Positions 41,289 to 51,342 of a stretch of 62,764 nucleotides of DNA are shown in pieces. Position 1 is the first letter of the stretch, and every line of letters starts with the position of its first letter. Both the position numbers and the translations under genes were made by a program. The notes under the pieces are model-generated. The model saw only the letters and a list, made by a program, of their open reading frames with translations, was not told where the DNA came from and did no database searches. Source of the DNA: Sva-25 sp037385685 (GTDB lineage Bacteria > Pseudomonadota > Gammaproteobacteria > Chromatiales > Chromatiaceae); the NCBI GenBank assembly GCA_037385685.1, contig JARRMW010000013.1:1-62764 (forward strand). Reading direction: 5' to 3'.

Positions 41289-42515
41289 TCAGACGGGCTC
41301 GAGCGAGGCATCGAGGATCTCGATCCAGTGGCGCACCTCTGTCGCTGTTCCCGATTGCAGATGCATCATGCAGCCGATATTCGCCGTGGCGACCACATCG
41401 GCACCTGCCGCATCGAGTTTTTCCAGTTTGTTGTCACGCAGCTGCAGGGCCATGTCCGGTTGAAGGATCGAGTAGGTTCCGGCCGAACCGCAACAGAGAT
41501 GGGCATCAAGTGGTGTCCTGACGCTGAACCCGAGTTTTTGCAGCAGGCCCTCCACCGTACCGGTCTGCTTCAGGCCATGCTGCAATGTGCAGGGGGCATG
41601 GAAGCTGATCTGCGGAAGTGGTTCCGACAGTGTCAAACTGCTGCTATCGATAGTCTGCGAGAGGAATTCGCTGATATCCATCACGGTACTGGCAATACGC
41701 TGCGCCTTGCCGGCATAGACGGGATCGTTTTTCAGCAATTCAGGGTATTCACGGATCTCGAGGCCACAGGCGCTCGCGGTGGTGACAATAGCCTCGGCCC
41801 CGGCATCGAGATGCGGCATCCAGCTGTCGATGTTGCGCCTCGCCATCTCCTCACCGGCAGGGATGTCCCCCGTATGGTTGCTGACTGCGCCACAACAGCC
41901 TTCGCCGTTTGCGACGATGCAGCCGATTCCGAACCGGTCAAGCACGCGGCTGGCGGCGGCGTTGATACTCGTTGCAACCACTGACTGTACACAGCCCTCG
42001 AACAGGATGACGTTTCGCGCGTGCGTTCGGGAGGGACGAGCGCCCGGTTCGTGGATGACCGGCATTTTGGCTTTCAGGGCCGCCGGCATCAATGGCCTGA
42101 AAATAGTGCCAAGTTTGAAGAGGGGCGCAAAGCGCGCAGGGTAGGGCAGGAGTGTCCTCATGCCCCAGCGCAAGAGGCGCTCGTTCAGCGAGCGCTGCAC
42201 GTGTGTATCGACGGCCTGCTTTCCGATCTGCAGCAAGTTGTGATAGCGGACTCCTGAAGGACAGGTGGTTTCGCATGAACGGCAGACGAGACAGCGATCA
42301 AGATGTTTTCGGGTTTTTGCCGAGGCGGTTGTTTCCTCGAGAGCCTGCTTGATGAGATAGATGCGTCCGCGCGGTCCGTCAAGCTCATCGCCCGTCAGCT
42401 GGTAGGTCGGGCAGGTTGCGGTACAGAAACCGCAGTGAACGCAGGTACGCAGGATGCTGTCTGCCTCCTTTCCCCAGTCTGTCTCCAGCAGCGATGACGA
42501 GAGTCTTGTCTGCAT
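41289..42515 (-). CDS. glcF: Glycolate oxidase iron-sulfur subunit
   Basis: GlcF passes electrons from the GlcDE flavin subunits towards the quinone pool at the inner membrane. The 408-residue protein has two [4Fe-4S] motifs near the N-terminus (CVHCGFCTATCP and CLVCRSCETTCPSG) and two CCG domains (GEGCCGAVSNHTGD and HLCCGSAGTYS). It is the last gene of glcD-glcE-glcF, sharing one base with glcE. The operon recycles glycolate to glyoxylate. Confidence 0.95.
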   Translation of the reverse strand: MQTRLSSSLLETDWGKEADSILRTCVHCGFCTATCPTYQLTGDELDGPRGRIYLIKQALEETTASAKTRKHLDRCLVCRSCETTCPSGVRYHNLLQIGKQAVDTHVQRSLNERLLRWGMRTLLPYPARFAPLFKLGTIFRPLMPAALKAKMPVIHEPGARPSRTHARNVILFEGCVQSVVATSINAAASRVLDRFGIGCIVANGEGCCGAVSNHTGDIPAGEEMARRNIDSWMPHLDAGAEAIVTTASACGLEIREYPELLKNDPVYAGKAQRIASTVMDISEFLSQTIDSSSLTLSEPLPQISFHAPCTLQHGLKQTGTVEGLLQKLGFSVRTPLDAHLCCGSAGTYSILQPDMALQLRDNKLEKLDAAGADVVATANIGCMMHLQSGTATEVRHWIEILDASLEPV

Positions 42516-43555
42516 TACAACTCCCGGTAGAGGCGGCCAGGGTTCAAAATGCCACCGGGATCGAAAGCCTGCTTGATGCGCCGGTGCAACGCCAGCATCG
42601 GCGGCGCTAGCGGCATGAAGGCGTCTTCCCGGTCCGGTGGATTGCGGAAGGCGGTTGCGTGTCCGCCGGCTTCACTCGCGATGGTTCTGATCGTCGTGCC
42701 ATCCTCGTCACTCAACAGCCAGCGTTGTGCCCCTCCCCAGTCGAGTAGCTCTTCACCCGGCAGGTCGATGGCCGGTGTGGCCTGCGGCAGTGAGAGTCGC
42801 CACAGGGAGCGGGTCGACTTGAAGAACGGATGGGTCTGTTCACGAAGACGCGTCCAGAATCCGGATGCTTCCGATACCTCGCCACCCAGGCTTGCGACAG
42901 CATGATCGACCGCCGCTTCCGCGCCGGAGAGTCGAATCCGGAGTACTCCCTGGTACCAGGCCGCGGCCGAGATCGGCCAGGGTTGGCGTGACAGTTCGGT
43001 CACACGCGCCAGCGCATCGGTCCGGTCCAGCTCCATTGAGAGGGTCAGGCTTTTCTGCGGGACGGGAACAACCTTGATACTGACTTCCGTGAGCACTCCG
43101 AGCGTGCCGAATGCACCGCACATGAGCCGAGAAACATCGTAGCCGGCGACATTCTTGATCACTTCCCCGCCAAAACGGAGGAGTTCCCCCTTGCCATTGA
43201 TAAGACGCGATCCAAGGACGAAATCACGCGCTGCGCCTTTCCAGGGCCGTGCCGGACCGGAGAGGCCGCAGGCAATGGTTCCACCGAGAGTCGCTGTTTC
43301 GCCGAACGCGGGCGGCTCGAACGAAAACTGTTGCCCTTTCTCTGCAAGGGCAGCCTCGATCTCGCTCAGGGATGTGCCCGCTTTCGCCGTGATGAAGAGT
43401 TCCTCGGGCTGGTAGCTGACAATACCCGTGGATTCCAGCGTGCTGATTGCCTCGCCCTCGCAGTGGGGCCCGAGAAACTTCTTGGTGCCACTGCCCGTGA
43501 TACGCAAGCGGGTACCTTTCTCGAATGCGGCGCGGATACGTTCCTGCAGTTCCAT
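42515..43555 (-). CDS. glcE: Glycolate oxidase FAD-binding subunit
   Basis: GlcE is the second flavin subunit of glycolate dehydrogenase. The 346-residue protein has the FAD-binding type 4 domain: LRITGSGTKKFLGP, VSYQPEELFITAKAGTSLSEIEAAL, FGETATLGGTIACGLSGPARPWKGAARDFVLG, NVAGYDVSRLMCGAFGTLGVLTE. The length equals the E. coli subunit. It overlaps the glcD stop by one base and the glcF start by one base, so translation of the three is coupled. Confidence 0.95.
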   Translation of the reverse strand: MELQERIRAAFEKGTRLRITGSGTKKFLGPHCEGEAISTLESTGIVSYQPEELFITAKAGTSLSEIEAALAEKGQQFSFEPPAFGETATLGGTIACGLSGPARPWKGAARDFVLGSRLINGKGELLRFGGEVIKNVAGYDVSRLMCGAFGTLGVLTEVSIKVVPVPQKSLTLSMELDRTDALARVTELSRQPWPISAAAWYQGVLRIRLSGAEAAVDHAVASLGGEVSEASGFWTRLREQTHPFFKSTRSLWRLSLPQATPAIDLPGEELLDWGGAQRWLLSDEDGTTIRTIASEAGGHATAFRNPPDREDAFMPLAPPMLALHRRIKQAFDPGGILNPGRLYREL

Positions 43556-45006
43556 CAGAAACGTTCCAGCTCGGGAAAGGGCAACTCACCGTTGTGGACA
43601 TGCATCGCGCCGAGCTCGGCGCAACGGTGGAGTGTCGGTACGGCCTTGCCGGGGTTCAGTAATCCGTGGGGATCAAAGGCCTCTTTCACAGCATGGAACT
43701 GCGACAGTTCGAGTGCCTGGAACTGGACGCACATCTGGTTGATCTTTTCTGTGCCGACACCATGCTCGCCGGTGATGGTGCCACCGACATCGACACAGAG
43801 CTCGAGTATCTTGCCACCGAACTCCTCGGCTTTTTCGAGCTCGTTGCCCTTGTTGGCATCGTAGAGAATGAGGGGGTGCAGATTACCATCGCCTGCATGG
43901 AAGACGTTCGCGACACGGAGTCCGTATTCATGCGACATCTCGCCCATGCGGCGCAGGACGTCCGGCAGCCTGTGTCGCGGGATGGTGCCGTCCATGCAGT
44001 AGTAATCGGGAGAGATGCGTCCGACGGCCGGAAATGCCGACTTGCGACCGGCCCAGAGCGAGAGGCGCTCCTGTTCACTTGTCGACAGCTTGATGCTCGT
44101 GACACCGCAACCCTCGAGAATCGTCGTGACGCGGGCGATGTCTTGCTCGACCTCTTCCGCGGTACCGTCCAGTTCGCATAACAGGATGGCAGCTGCATCG
44201 GTCGGGTAACCTGCGTGAGCGAAATCCTCGGCAGCGCGTATCGAGAGGTTGTCCATCATCTCGAGTCCCCCCGGGATGATGCCATTCGCAATGATACGAC
44301 CAACGGCTTCACCGGCTGTTTCGACGCTGTCGAACGCTGCCATGATGACCCTGGCCAGTGGCGGGACTGGCAGGAGCTTGACCGTGATTTCGAGAATAAT
44401 CCCGAGCAGTCCCTCGGAACCTGTCATGAGCGCCAGCAGGTCATAGCCGGGCGCATCGAGTGCGTCACTGCCGATCGTCAGGAGGTCTCCGTCGATCGTC
44501 ATGACGCGCAGTTTCTGGATATTATGTACCGTCAGGCCATACTTGAGACAGTGCAGACCGCCGGAGTTTTCCGCTACGTTGCCACCGATGGTACAGGCGA
44601 TCTGGGACGAAGGGTCCGGCGCATAGTAAAGTCCATGGGGCCTTGCAGCCTCGCTGATAGCGATATTACGCACACCCGGCTCGACAACTGCGGTGCGGCT
44701 GTCGGGATCCAGTCTGCGGATGCGGTTGAACTTTGCAAGGCTCAGGATAATGCCGTCCTCGTGCGGTTGTGCACCACCCGAGAGTCCGGTCCCGGCACCG
44801 CGTGCAACGACAGGGGCTCCATGCCTCTTGCAGCACTGCAGGATGCGCTTCACCTGTTCTTCCGTATCCGGCAGTGTCACGGCAAGCGGGAGCGTTCGCA
44901 GGGCTGTCAATCCGTCGCACTCATAGGGGCGCAGTGCCTCGGTTTGGTCAATCAGGCCTTCTGGCGGAAGGATTTCACGCAATTCTTCCAGGATCGCTCT
45001 TTTCAT
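43555..45006 (-). CDS. glcD: Glycolate oxidase subunit GlcD
   Basis: GlcD is the catalytic FAD subunit oxidising glycolate to glyoxylate. The 483-residue protein has the VAO-type FAD domain (VVARGAGTGLSGGAQPHEDGIILSL; CTIGGNVAENSGGLHCLKYG) and the C-terminal FAD-oxidase domain with VFHAGDGNLHPLILYD and GTITGEHGVGTEKI. In an autotroph it would salvage phosphoglycolate made by RuBisCO. It is the first gene of the operon. No glcC regulator is adjacent. Confidence 0.96.
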   Translation of the reverse strand: MKRAILEELREILPPEGLIDQTEALRPYECDGLTALRTLPLAVTLPDTEEQVKRILQCCKRHGAPVVARGAGTGLSGGAQPHEDGIILSLAKFNRIRRLDPDSRTAVVEPGVRNIAISEAARPHGLYYAPDPSSQIACTIGGNVAENSGGLHCLKYGLTVHNIQKLRVMTIDGDLLTIGSDALDAPGYDLLALMTGSEGLLGIILEITVKLLPVPPLARVIMAAFDSVETAGEAVGRIIANGIIPGGLEMMDNLSIRAAEDFAHAGYPTDAAAILLCELDGTAEEVEQDIARVTTILEGCGVTSIKLSTSEQERLSLWAGRKSAFPAVGRISPDYYCMDGTIPRHRLPDVLRRMGEMSHEYGLRVANVFHAGDGNLHPLILYDANKGNELEKAEEFGGKILELCVDVGGTITGEHGVGTEKINQMCVQFQALELSQFHAVKEAFDPHGLLNPGKAVPTLHRCAELGAMHVHNGELPFPELERF

Positions 45007-45103
45007 CGATGCAGACTTCCAGGGTTCATCGTGTGATGGTAACCCAAGCGGAAACTGTCAGGAACTCCGGATTCCGGTTGTCCGGATGCAATGATCGCTG
45101 TCA

Positions 45104-45349
45104 TCAGAAGGGATCGATAATCAGAATGATAAGCGTCCCCGTCAGTACAAACAGCGAGACCGCGACAATGAGTGCGCCCACGAGTGTGACGAAGAGGGTG
45201 AACCACGCATCGGCATCCCCGATCCGAACCGCCAGAAGCACCGATCGCCAGTCAAGGAGGCGTGAACTTCCGCTGATCTGTTGCAGCCTGTGCAGGCCAG
45301 CCCACAAGAGCACAACTCCCAGAAATGCAATGACAGAAAATCGAATCAT
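45104..45349 (-). CDS. Small membrane protein (81 aa)
   Basis: An 81-residue protein with two hydrophobic helices (MIRFSVIAFLGVVLLWAGL and AWFTLFVTLVGALIVAVSLFVLTGTLIILII) joined by a polar loop. I do not recognise it. It begins 17 bases after the DUF58 gene and lies before glcD on the same strand, so it may be the last member of the membrane cluster. Confidence 0.65.
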   Translation of the reverse strand: MIRFSVIAFLGVVLLWAGLHRLQQISGSSRLLDWRSVLLAVRIGDADAWFTLFVTLVGALIVAVSLFVLTGTLIILIIDPF

Positions 45350-45366
45350 GGTTACCTACCGGGAAA

Positions 45367-46677
45367 CTAGAGCGATGCCTCGGCCTTGATGTCGAGGTAT
45401 TGATTAACAAGTGCGACAGGAAGCTGCCTCGCGGTGATATCGAGTGCCCGAATCCCGCGGTGTATCAGCAAAAGATGTTTCCTGCGACGCTCATCGAGGT
45501 AGCGTTCAACTGCATGATAGCGCAGTGCCTGGTTCCCTGTATCGATCGGGCTGGTCACAGTCTGATCGAGGATTTCTTCGCGCAAATCGGCCAGCACGAC
45601 CAGGTGTTGGTGTCGTAACTGCCGTGTCGCAGCGAAAAGATCCCGGTCATCCTCGTTGCGGGTATTCGTAATCAGGATCACGAGCGCCCGCCGGCTCTGC
45701 AGTGATGCCAGTCGGCCGGCTGCCGCAAGATAGTCGGCCGGCTGGAGGGACGATTCCAGGTTGTAGAGGGATTCCAGCAGGCGATTGACCGTGTCCTGAC
45801 CTTTGCGTGGCGGGATCCAGCGCTTGTCTCCGCCGATTGTCATGACGCCAACGGCATCACCCTGGCGCACCGCGACATAGCTCAGCAGCAGGACCGCATT
45901 GAGTGCCTGGTCGAGGTGAGCACGCCCCTCATCCCTGTGTCGCATGCGTCTGCCCGTATCGAGCAGAATGATGACCTGCTGGTCTTTTTCATCCTGGTAA
46001 TCTTTGGAAATGAGCTTGCGCTGGCGGGCACTGGCCTGCCAGTGGATTTGCCGCTGGCTGTCGCCCTGGCGAAACTCCCTGAGCTGAAAGAAGTCGTTAC
46101 CTGCGCCACGACGCTGCTTTCGCCTGACCCCGATCTGGCTCAGGCGATTGTCTGTTGCGAGCAGGGTGTAGGTGCTGATTTCTGCAAAGTTCGGATAGAC
46201 GCGCACGCTTTCCTCACGACCGGCGAAGCGCCGCTGTTGCCACATTCGCCAGGGCGAAACGAGCTGCAGTTCACTTTTCCTGAACAGGGCATCACCACGT
46301 TCAGGCGGCGAAACACGATAGTCGATCTCGATACCGGATCCGGCATCAATCCGGAGCGTCCGGGGCATTTCATCGCATCTGAAGTGTTCAGGATAGTGAT
46401 CGTGGATCTGGAACTGCACAGGATAGTCCTGATGGTTCCTGATCTGCAGGCGAATATGCGTGCCAACCGAGAGTGGCAGGTTGCGTGGCATCAGGCGATG
46501 AACATCGGGCGTTTTCATCTGCCGGCAACGCCACAGGTCCGAGAGCGCGATTCCGAGAAACACGGCTCCGCTCAGATACCATGCGTCTGTCATCTGGGGA
46601 TAGAAAGAGGCAATGCCACCCGGCAACAACCAGGCTGAAGCGAGGTAGAGCAGGGGGCGGCGTGGATACCAGTTCAC
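45367..46677 (-). CDS. DUF58 domain protein (VWA-like)
   Basis: The 436-residue protein has two N-terminal membrane helices and a C-terminal DUF58 domain, a von Willebrand A-like fold. The domain is shown by GAGNDFFQLREFRQGDSQRQIHWQASARQRKLISKDYQDE, then the metal-site-like LLDTGRRM. DUF58 proteins nearly always pair with a MoxR ATPase, and this one overlaps the MoxR stop by four bases. It is probably the adaptor that MoxR acts through, with the target unknown. Confidence 0.88.
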   Translation of the reverse strand: MNWYPRRPLLYLASAWLLPGGIASFYPQMTDAWYLSGAVFLGIALSDLWRCRQMKTPDVHRLMPRNLPLSVGTHIRLQIRNHQDYPVQFQIHDHYPEHFRCDEMPRTLRIDAGSGIEIDYRVSPPERGDALFRKSELQLVSPWRMWQQRRFAGREESVRVYPNFAEISTYTLLATDNRLSQIGVRRKQRRGAGNDFFQLREFRQGDSQRQIHWQASARQRKLISKDYQDEKDQQVIILLDTGRRMRHRDEGRAHLDQALNAVLLLSYVAVRQGDAVGVMTIGGDKRWIPPRKGQDTVNRLLESLYNLESSLQPADYLAAAGRLASLQSRRALVILITNTRNEDDRDLFAATRQLRHQHLVVLADLREEILDQTVTSPIDTGNQALRYHAVERYLDERRRKHLLLIHRGIRALDITARQLPVALVNQYLDIKAEASL

Positions 46678-47642
46678 GTCCGCGGACTCTCCACCGTTGC
46701 CAGGATATCCTGCAAGACATCGTCCGGTTGACGACCCTCGATTTCCAGATCGGCAGCCAGCCGAATGCGGTGACGCAGTACCATGGGGGCGACACGCTTG
46801 ATGTCATCCGGAGTCACGAAGGGATTACCGTTCAGCAAGGCCATCGCACGTGCTGTTCGCAACAGGGCGATTGCTCCGCGTGGCCCGCTACCTGCCTCGA
46901 GGCCCTGCCAGTCACGGGTAGTGCGGATCAGATCGACTGCATAGCCAACGACGGCCTCGTCGATATGCTGCTCTGCCGCGGTTTTTTGCAGATGAAGAAT
47001 CTCTTCCGGCTCCAGTATTTGCTCAACAGCCGAAATGTCGAGATCATCTGCCACCATACGTCGCGTCACCCTGGAAACCATTTGCTGCTCTTCTGCCTGG
47101 TCCGGATAGCCAATCATGATCTTGACGAGGAAGCGGTCAAGCTGTGCCTGGGGAAGAGGATAAGTGCCTTCCTGCTCGATCGGGTTTTGTGTCGCCATCA
47201 CCATGAAGGGAGGTTGCAGGGAAAAAGAGTCTCCCTCGATAGTGACCTGTTTTTCCTGCATCGCCTCGAGAAGCGCTGACTGGGTCTTCGCAGGTGCACG
47301 GTTGATCTCGTCGGCAAGCAGGAAATTGCAGAACACGGGGCCTTTGCGGATATGGAACTCGTTGCTCTTGAAATCAAAGAGTGCGTGACCGCTGATATCC
47401 GTCGGCATCAAATCCGGCGTGAACTGGATCCGGCTGAATCGTCCCCCGATGGCCTTTGTCAGGGCGCGAACCAGCAACGTCTTGCCGAGTCCCGGCACGC
47501 CCTCGACGAGAACATGTCCCCCCGCGATGAGCGCGATGATCACTTCTCGGATGACAGGTTTCTGTCCGATGACTGCCTGCCCGACCTGCTGCTCGAGTGC
47601 ACGCAGCTGCCCGGTTGCCTCGTTTTGCTCTACTGTTTCCAA
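46674..47642 (-). CDS. MoxR-family AAA+ ATPase
   Basis: MoxR ATPases act as chaperones that mature or insert cofactors into protein complexes. The 322-residue protein has Walker A GVPGLGKT (48-55), Walker B FLLADEIN, sensor 1 MATQNP and the arginine-finger helix region LDRFLVKI, with a lid domain. The start overlaps the DUF4350 gene's stop and the stop overlaps the DUF58 start, so all are coupled. Confidence 0.93.
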   Translation of the reverse strand: METVEQNEATGQLRALEQQVGQAVIGQKPVIREVIIALIAGGHVLVEGVPGLGKTLLVRALTKAIGGRFSRIQFTPDLMPTDISGHALFDFKSNEFHIRKGPVFCNFLLADEINRAPAKTQSALLEAMQEKQVTIEGDSFSLQPPFMVMATQNPIEQEGTYPLPQAQLDRFLVKIMIGYPDQAEEQQMVSRVTRRMVADDLDISAVEQILEPEEILHLQKTAAEQHIDEAVVGYAVDLIRTTRDWQGLEAGSGPRGAIALLRTARAMALLNGNPFVTPDDIKRVAPMVLRHRIRLAADLEIEGRQPDDVLQDILATVESPRT

Positions 47643-48856
47643 AATGTCTGTCCTCGATGAATTCGAAGGCGCAGGAGCTGGATGAGCTGCGCCTGTCTGG
47701 TCAGTTGTTCACTGTTTTCCACATCGCGAAAGAGAGCGAACTCTACTTCGTTGAGTTCAAGACCGCTGTGATTGCTGATCCACTTCGCCTGTTCCTGCTC
47801 ACGCATATGCATGAGGCAACCGTGTTGACTCCTCCAGTAATCGAGCACGAGTTGCTGTGTAGCGCGAGTGACATAGGCCAGGTCACCATTGCGCCAGAAA
47901 TAGCGGCTTGTTGCGTCAAGGTGCTCGATCAGGTCTCGTCGCCGGTTTTCGACTGGTTCCAGCAGCGGGCCGATCCTGCGCATGCTGTACCACAGCACCA
48001 GGCAGAGCAACAGTGTTGCAGCTGCCAGCAACGGGAAAGTGTGCTCAACAAGCAAACTCCACAGTGATGGCATGGACTTGTCATAGAGCAGCCAGACCTT
48101 GCCGTTTCTGTCAGTCAGCAGGGAGAGTAGCCACGCATGGTCATACTTGCCGATCAAGTCATTAGTCAGGAAGCGGTTATCGCTGGTCACGGTCACGAGG
48201 CCGCTTCCATATGTCAATTGCACGAGATGATATTCAGGGTCTGTTTCATTTCCATCAACCTGCCCAGAGTCTGCACCTGGCCTTGTGAGTCCTCCTCTGG
48301 GAATCCCGAAATCAGGGGTTCTCTGGTCCGAGTGCAGCCATGTGGTGTTCCTGAAATGCGCTTCGAGCGGTTCCTCAATGCCATGGAAAAGGAAGCTGAT
48401 GCTCTCTTCACCAGCAAGTATGTCCGGTGACAGGCTGAATAGCGTGAAGTCACTGCCATGGCGATGGATGCCGAGCCTGTCGAGAAGGGGATAGCCGCTG
48501 TTGTCATTCTTCGACCAGCTTTTTTTCGGCGTGATGACCAGATGGCCGCCATGTTCTACCCAGTCAAGCAGTGCCTGTTCCCGGGCGGTGGAGAGGGAGT
48601 GGAAAAGATTGTTGATGATCAGGGTATCTGACGGCGCCGGGAGTTCGTCAAGAAGCTTCCGGCCGCTCACACTTGAGGCGTCGTACCCATTGGCTGTCAG
48701 GAAACGCTCGGCAGCGATCAGCGGGTTTGTTCTGACGGCCTCGGCAATATCCGTTTCGACCTCGACGTCCACCCGCTCATAGTTCTGCAGGAACCATGTG
48801 ACTGCTGCAACAAGCAGTAATACACCGATTGCGCCTTTGATGCGTTTATGACGCAT
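47630..48856 (-). CDS. DUF4350 domain membrane protein
   Basis: A 408-residue protein with an N-terminal helix (IKGAIGVLLLVAAVTWFLQ), a periplasmic domain of DUF4350 type (NPLIAAERFLTANGYDAS; TLIINNLFHSLSTAREQALLDWVEHGGHLVITP) and a second helix near residue 285 (LLVEHTFPLLAAATLLLCLVLWYSM), followed by a cytoplasmic tail. The domain resembles a GATase-like fold in other members. The ATG at 48856 overlaps the DUF4129 stop by 11 bases. An upstream start at 48940 would lie wholly inside that gene and was rejected. Confidence 0.82.
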   Translation of the reverse strand: MRHKRIKGAIGVLLLVAAVTWFLQNYERVDVEVETDIAEAVRTNPLIAAERFLTANGYDASSVSGRKLLDELPAPSDTLIINNLFHSLSTAREQALLDWVEHGGHLVITPKKSWSKNDNSGYPLLDRLGIHRHGSDFTLFSLSPDILAGEESISFLFHGIEEPLEAHFRNTTWLHSDQRTPDFGIPRGGLTRPGADSGQVDGNETDPEYHLVQLTYGSGLVTVTSDNRFLTNDLIGKYDHAWLLSLLTDRNGKVWLLYDKSMPSLWSLLVEHTFPLLAAATLLLCLVLWYSMRRIGPLLEPVENRRRDLIEHLDATSRYFWRNGDLAYVTRATQQLVLDYWRSQHGCLMHMREQEQAKWISNHSGLELNEVEFALFRDVENSEQLTRQAQLIQLLRLRIHRGQTFWKQ

Positions 48857-50336
48857 CTTCCTCTCCGCTATAGACTGCGGGCCATTGGCGACAGAGTGCG
48901 ATGAGCTCTTCCGGCGAGAGTCCGTATCCCGCGTAAGCAAGGCTCTGCCAGCTTCGCGTCAGTGTCTCGAAATAGTGGCTTTCCTGTTGCGGACGATGCT
49001 GCCGTACCAGCTGAAGGCATTCTCCCTCGGTTGCACTGTCGGGAATATCGAGTTTCTGCAGCCTGATATAGTAGAGGATTGTCGCCCTGTAGAGCAGGCT
49101 CATTGCCCGGCGCAACTGACCCTCCTCGCAGAGTTTGATGACTGCATGAACCGGGTTGTCGGGAATGTGGTCATCGTCCTCATGATCCGGCTGCAGCAAC
49201 CGATGTCCACGGCTTTCCGCGGCTGTACGGCTTTTTCGACCCGTTTCCAGGCCACCACTTGCGCTCTGCATGATTCTGAATACCAGCCAGCCAGCGAAAA
49301 GCGCGATGAGGGCATAGGCAAGGAGGCGCAGCAGCAGGGCCAGCCATTCGAGATTGCCCAGGCTGAAGTCCATACCGTCCCGCTCATCGGATTCTCTCTT
49401 CGTCTCTTCGATCGCACGCCACTCTTTCCGCATGACCGTTTTTCCAAAGTCCTCATGCGAGAGGACCTCTGCAATACTTTCTCTCGCCTCCATGCGGTCC
49501 AGTGCATCGGCCGTTCCGGGACAGGACAGCAACATGCCGGTGGCTAGCAGGACCGGTGCCGCAAGCGTTGCACCGGGAAAGACGCGCACTTGTGAACGTT
49601 TCGCCGTCTCCCGAGCAATACGGCGGAAATCGATCTCGATATCCCATGCCTCGAGATCGGTGCGGGAATTGATATAGAGCGAGAAACCTGCAGCGACATA
49701 GAAGGGTGCAACGATGGATGCTGCCAACAGGTAGAAGATGCTGTTGGTCCATGCAACCATGGAGCTGTTACTGATGGAATCCAGCAATCCGAAGTCGACA
49801 TCGACCGTCTCTGGCAAAAGCATGATCACGAGACCGATCGTTCCCAGGTAGAGTATCGACTCGATGTGAAACATGAGAACTGTTAACCAGCCACTGTTTG
49901 GATCGGTCGAGAAAAGCAGTTTCATGCGTCTGCTGAAAGGCTCTCCCCGCAGCCCCTCCAGTTGCTGTATGCAGAGGAAGAAAGAACGTGACGGAAAAAG
50001 CCGGCGCCACGTGAGATTGCCCGGCAGGCCCACGGGCAGGATGCGGGGGAGTCGGCGCAACTGTTCGCGGATTGGCGTCTGTTCGTTGAAGAGTGCGCGA
50101 CCGAGCCAGTCGGTCATCATCGGTTCATAGAGTGGTTTCAGCCACCAGAAAAGAAGCAGTGCGAGGCCGAAACTTCCCGGCATCAGCAGGTGCAGCAGAA
50201 GGAACAGAGGAAAAGCAGTCGCCATCCACATAAGCCACAGGGGCAGGAACCAGCGTCTCGCCATGTGAAAGCCGAGATCAATTGCCTCCCAGCTCCGTCT
50301 GGGACGCAGCACCGCTGTTGCCTGTTCAAGCTGCAT
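48846..50336 (-). CDS. DUF4129 domain membrane protein
   Basis: The 496-residue protein has several membrane helices (about 25-70, 180-250 and one near 330) and a C-terminal DUF4129 domain (HAVIKLCEEGQLRRAMSLLYRATILYYIR.. to ..SPEELIALCRQW). DUF4129 domains occur with MoxR/DUF58 and transglutaminase-like proteins and are thought to be part of a membrane complex. The ATG at 50336 gives MQLEQATAVLRPRRSWEAIDLG and overlaps the SpoIIM stop by 11 bases. Confidence 0.82.
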   Translation of the reverse strand: MQLEQATAVLRPRRSWEAIDLGFHMARRWFLPLWLMWMATAFPLFLLLHLLMPGSFGLALLLFWWLKPLYEPMMTDWLGRALFNEQTPIREQLRRLPRILPVGLPGNLTWRRLFPSRSFFLCIQQLEGLRGEPFSRRMKLLFSTDPNSGWLTVLMFHIESILYLGTIGLVIMLLPETVDVDFGLLDSISNSSMVAWTNSIFYLLAASIVAPFYVAAGFSLYINSRTDLEAWDIEIDFRRIARETAKRSQVRVFPGATLAAPVLLATGMLLSCPGTADALDRMEARESIAEVLSHEDFGKTVMRKEWRAIEETKRESDERDGMDFSLGNLEWLALLLRLLAYALIALFAGWLVFRIMQSASGGLETGRKSRTAAESRGHRLLQPDHEDDDHIPDNPVHAVIKLCEEGQLRRAMSLLYRATILYYIRLQKLDIPDSATEGECLQLVRQHRPQQESHYFETLTRSWQSLAYAGYGLSPEELIALCRQWPAVYSGEEDAS

Positions 50337-51315
50337 TCCGGTTCCTCCCTGTAAAAAAGAGGTAGGAGAAGACCAGAAGCCACAGCAAAGCTCCGGCAAT
50401 GAATTTGATTGCTGCGGGGATGGGGAGCGGGGACCAGAATGCCTCGATCAGAGCGGCTGTGAAAAACATGCCTGCCGCACCACTAATGAGAATCACTGCC
50501 TGACCGGCATTGCGTTTGAGCGCTTCGATTCGTCGCATGTTACCCGGCGCGATAATCGCCTTGCCCAGGAGCAGTCCGGCCATACCCGAGATTACGATGG
50601 CGACAAGCTCGAAGGAGCCGTGACCGATCACGAATCCCCAGAATGTTTCAACATAACCGAGTTCGGTCAGATAACCGGCAATACCACCAATGACGAGGCC
50701 ATTGAGAACAAGGAAAAAGAGCGTGCCAAGACCTGCGAGGATGCCGCCGGCGAAGGTCCTGAAACCGATGCCGGTATTATTGTAGACATAGAAGCCGAAC
50801 ATGCTGACACGACTTGCATTCTCCATTCCCTCCTGTCTGCCAGTCTGGTGATCTGCATCCGGGTTGTACATGTATTCCATTTGCGCAACCGAACTGTCAT
50901 CAACAACGACATAAATCATGTCGGGGTTGAAATAGCAGACTGCGCCAAACAGGATGCCCGGCGCAAAGAAAAGCATGAAGGCAAGCCAGAAGAGCCTGTG
51001 GTGATTGCGCAGGGTGACCGGAAAATCGGAAACCATGAATTCGAGCATGCGCTTCCCGATTCGAAATTCGCGCTTGTACAACTGGTGGTGTGCTCTCATG
51101 GCCAGGTGATGCAGTTTCTCGATGAGGGCAGTGCTATAGCAACGGCTCTGTGCCAGAGCGAGATGCTGGCAGACATCGCGGTAGAGTGAAGGGAGGCGCC
51201 TGATCGATTCGGTTGGCAGCTTCGGTCCATTGCGTCCGGATTCCAGGCTGTCCAGGATCTCCTCGAGTGCTGACCAGGAGGCTTCATGTAGCTGCTGGAA
51301 CTGAATTTGACGCAT
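50326..51315 (-). CDS. SpoIIM-like (stage II sporulation protein M family) membrane protein
   Basis: A 329-residue protein with a soluble N-terminal helical part and about six helices from residue 105 on (LFWLAFMLFFAPGILFGAVCYF; TFAGGILAGLGTLFFLVLNGLVIGGIAGYL; FWGFVIGHGSFELVAIVISGMAGLLLG). HGSFEL is the SpoIIM family signature. In non-sporing bacteria these proteins occur beside RDD and DUF4129 genes and have no known role. It starts 27 bases after the RDD gene. Confidence 0.87.
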   Translation of the reverse strand: MRQIQFQQLHEASWSALEEILDSLESGRNGPKLPTESIRRLPSLYRDVCQHLALAQSRCYSTALIEKLHHLAMRAHHQLYKREFRIGKRMLEFMVSDFPVTLRNHHRLFWLAFMLFFAPGILFGAVCYFNPDMIYVVVDDSSVAQMEYMYNPDADHQTGRQEGMENASRVSMFGFYVYNNTGIGFRTFAGGILAGLGTLFFLVLNGLVIGGIAGYLTELGYVETFWGFVIGHGSFELVAIVISGMAGLLLGKAIIAPGNMRRIEALKRNAGQAVILISGAAGMFFTAALIEAFWSPLPIPAAIKFIAGALLWLLVFSYLFFTGRNRNAA

Positions 51316-51342
51316 CTTTCTGATACTCGGCCCGGTAGTCTC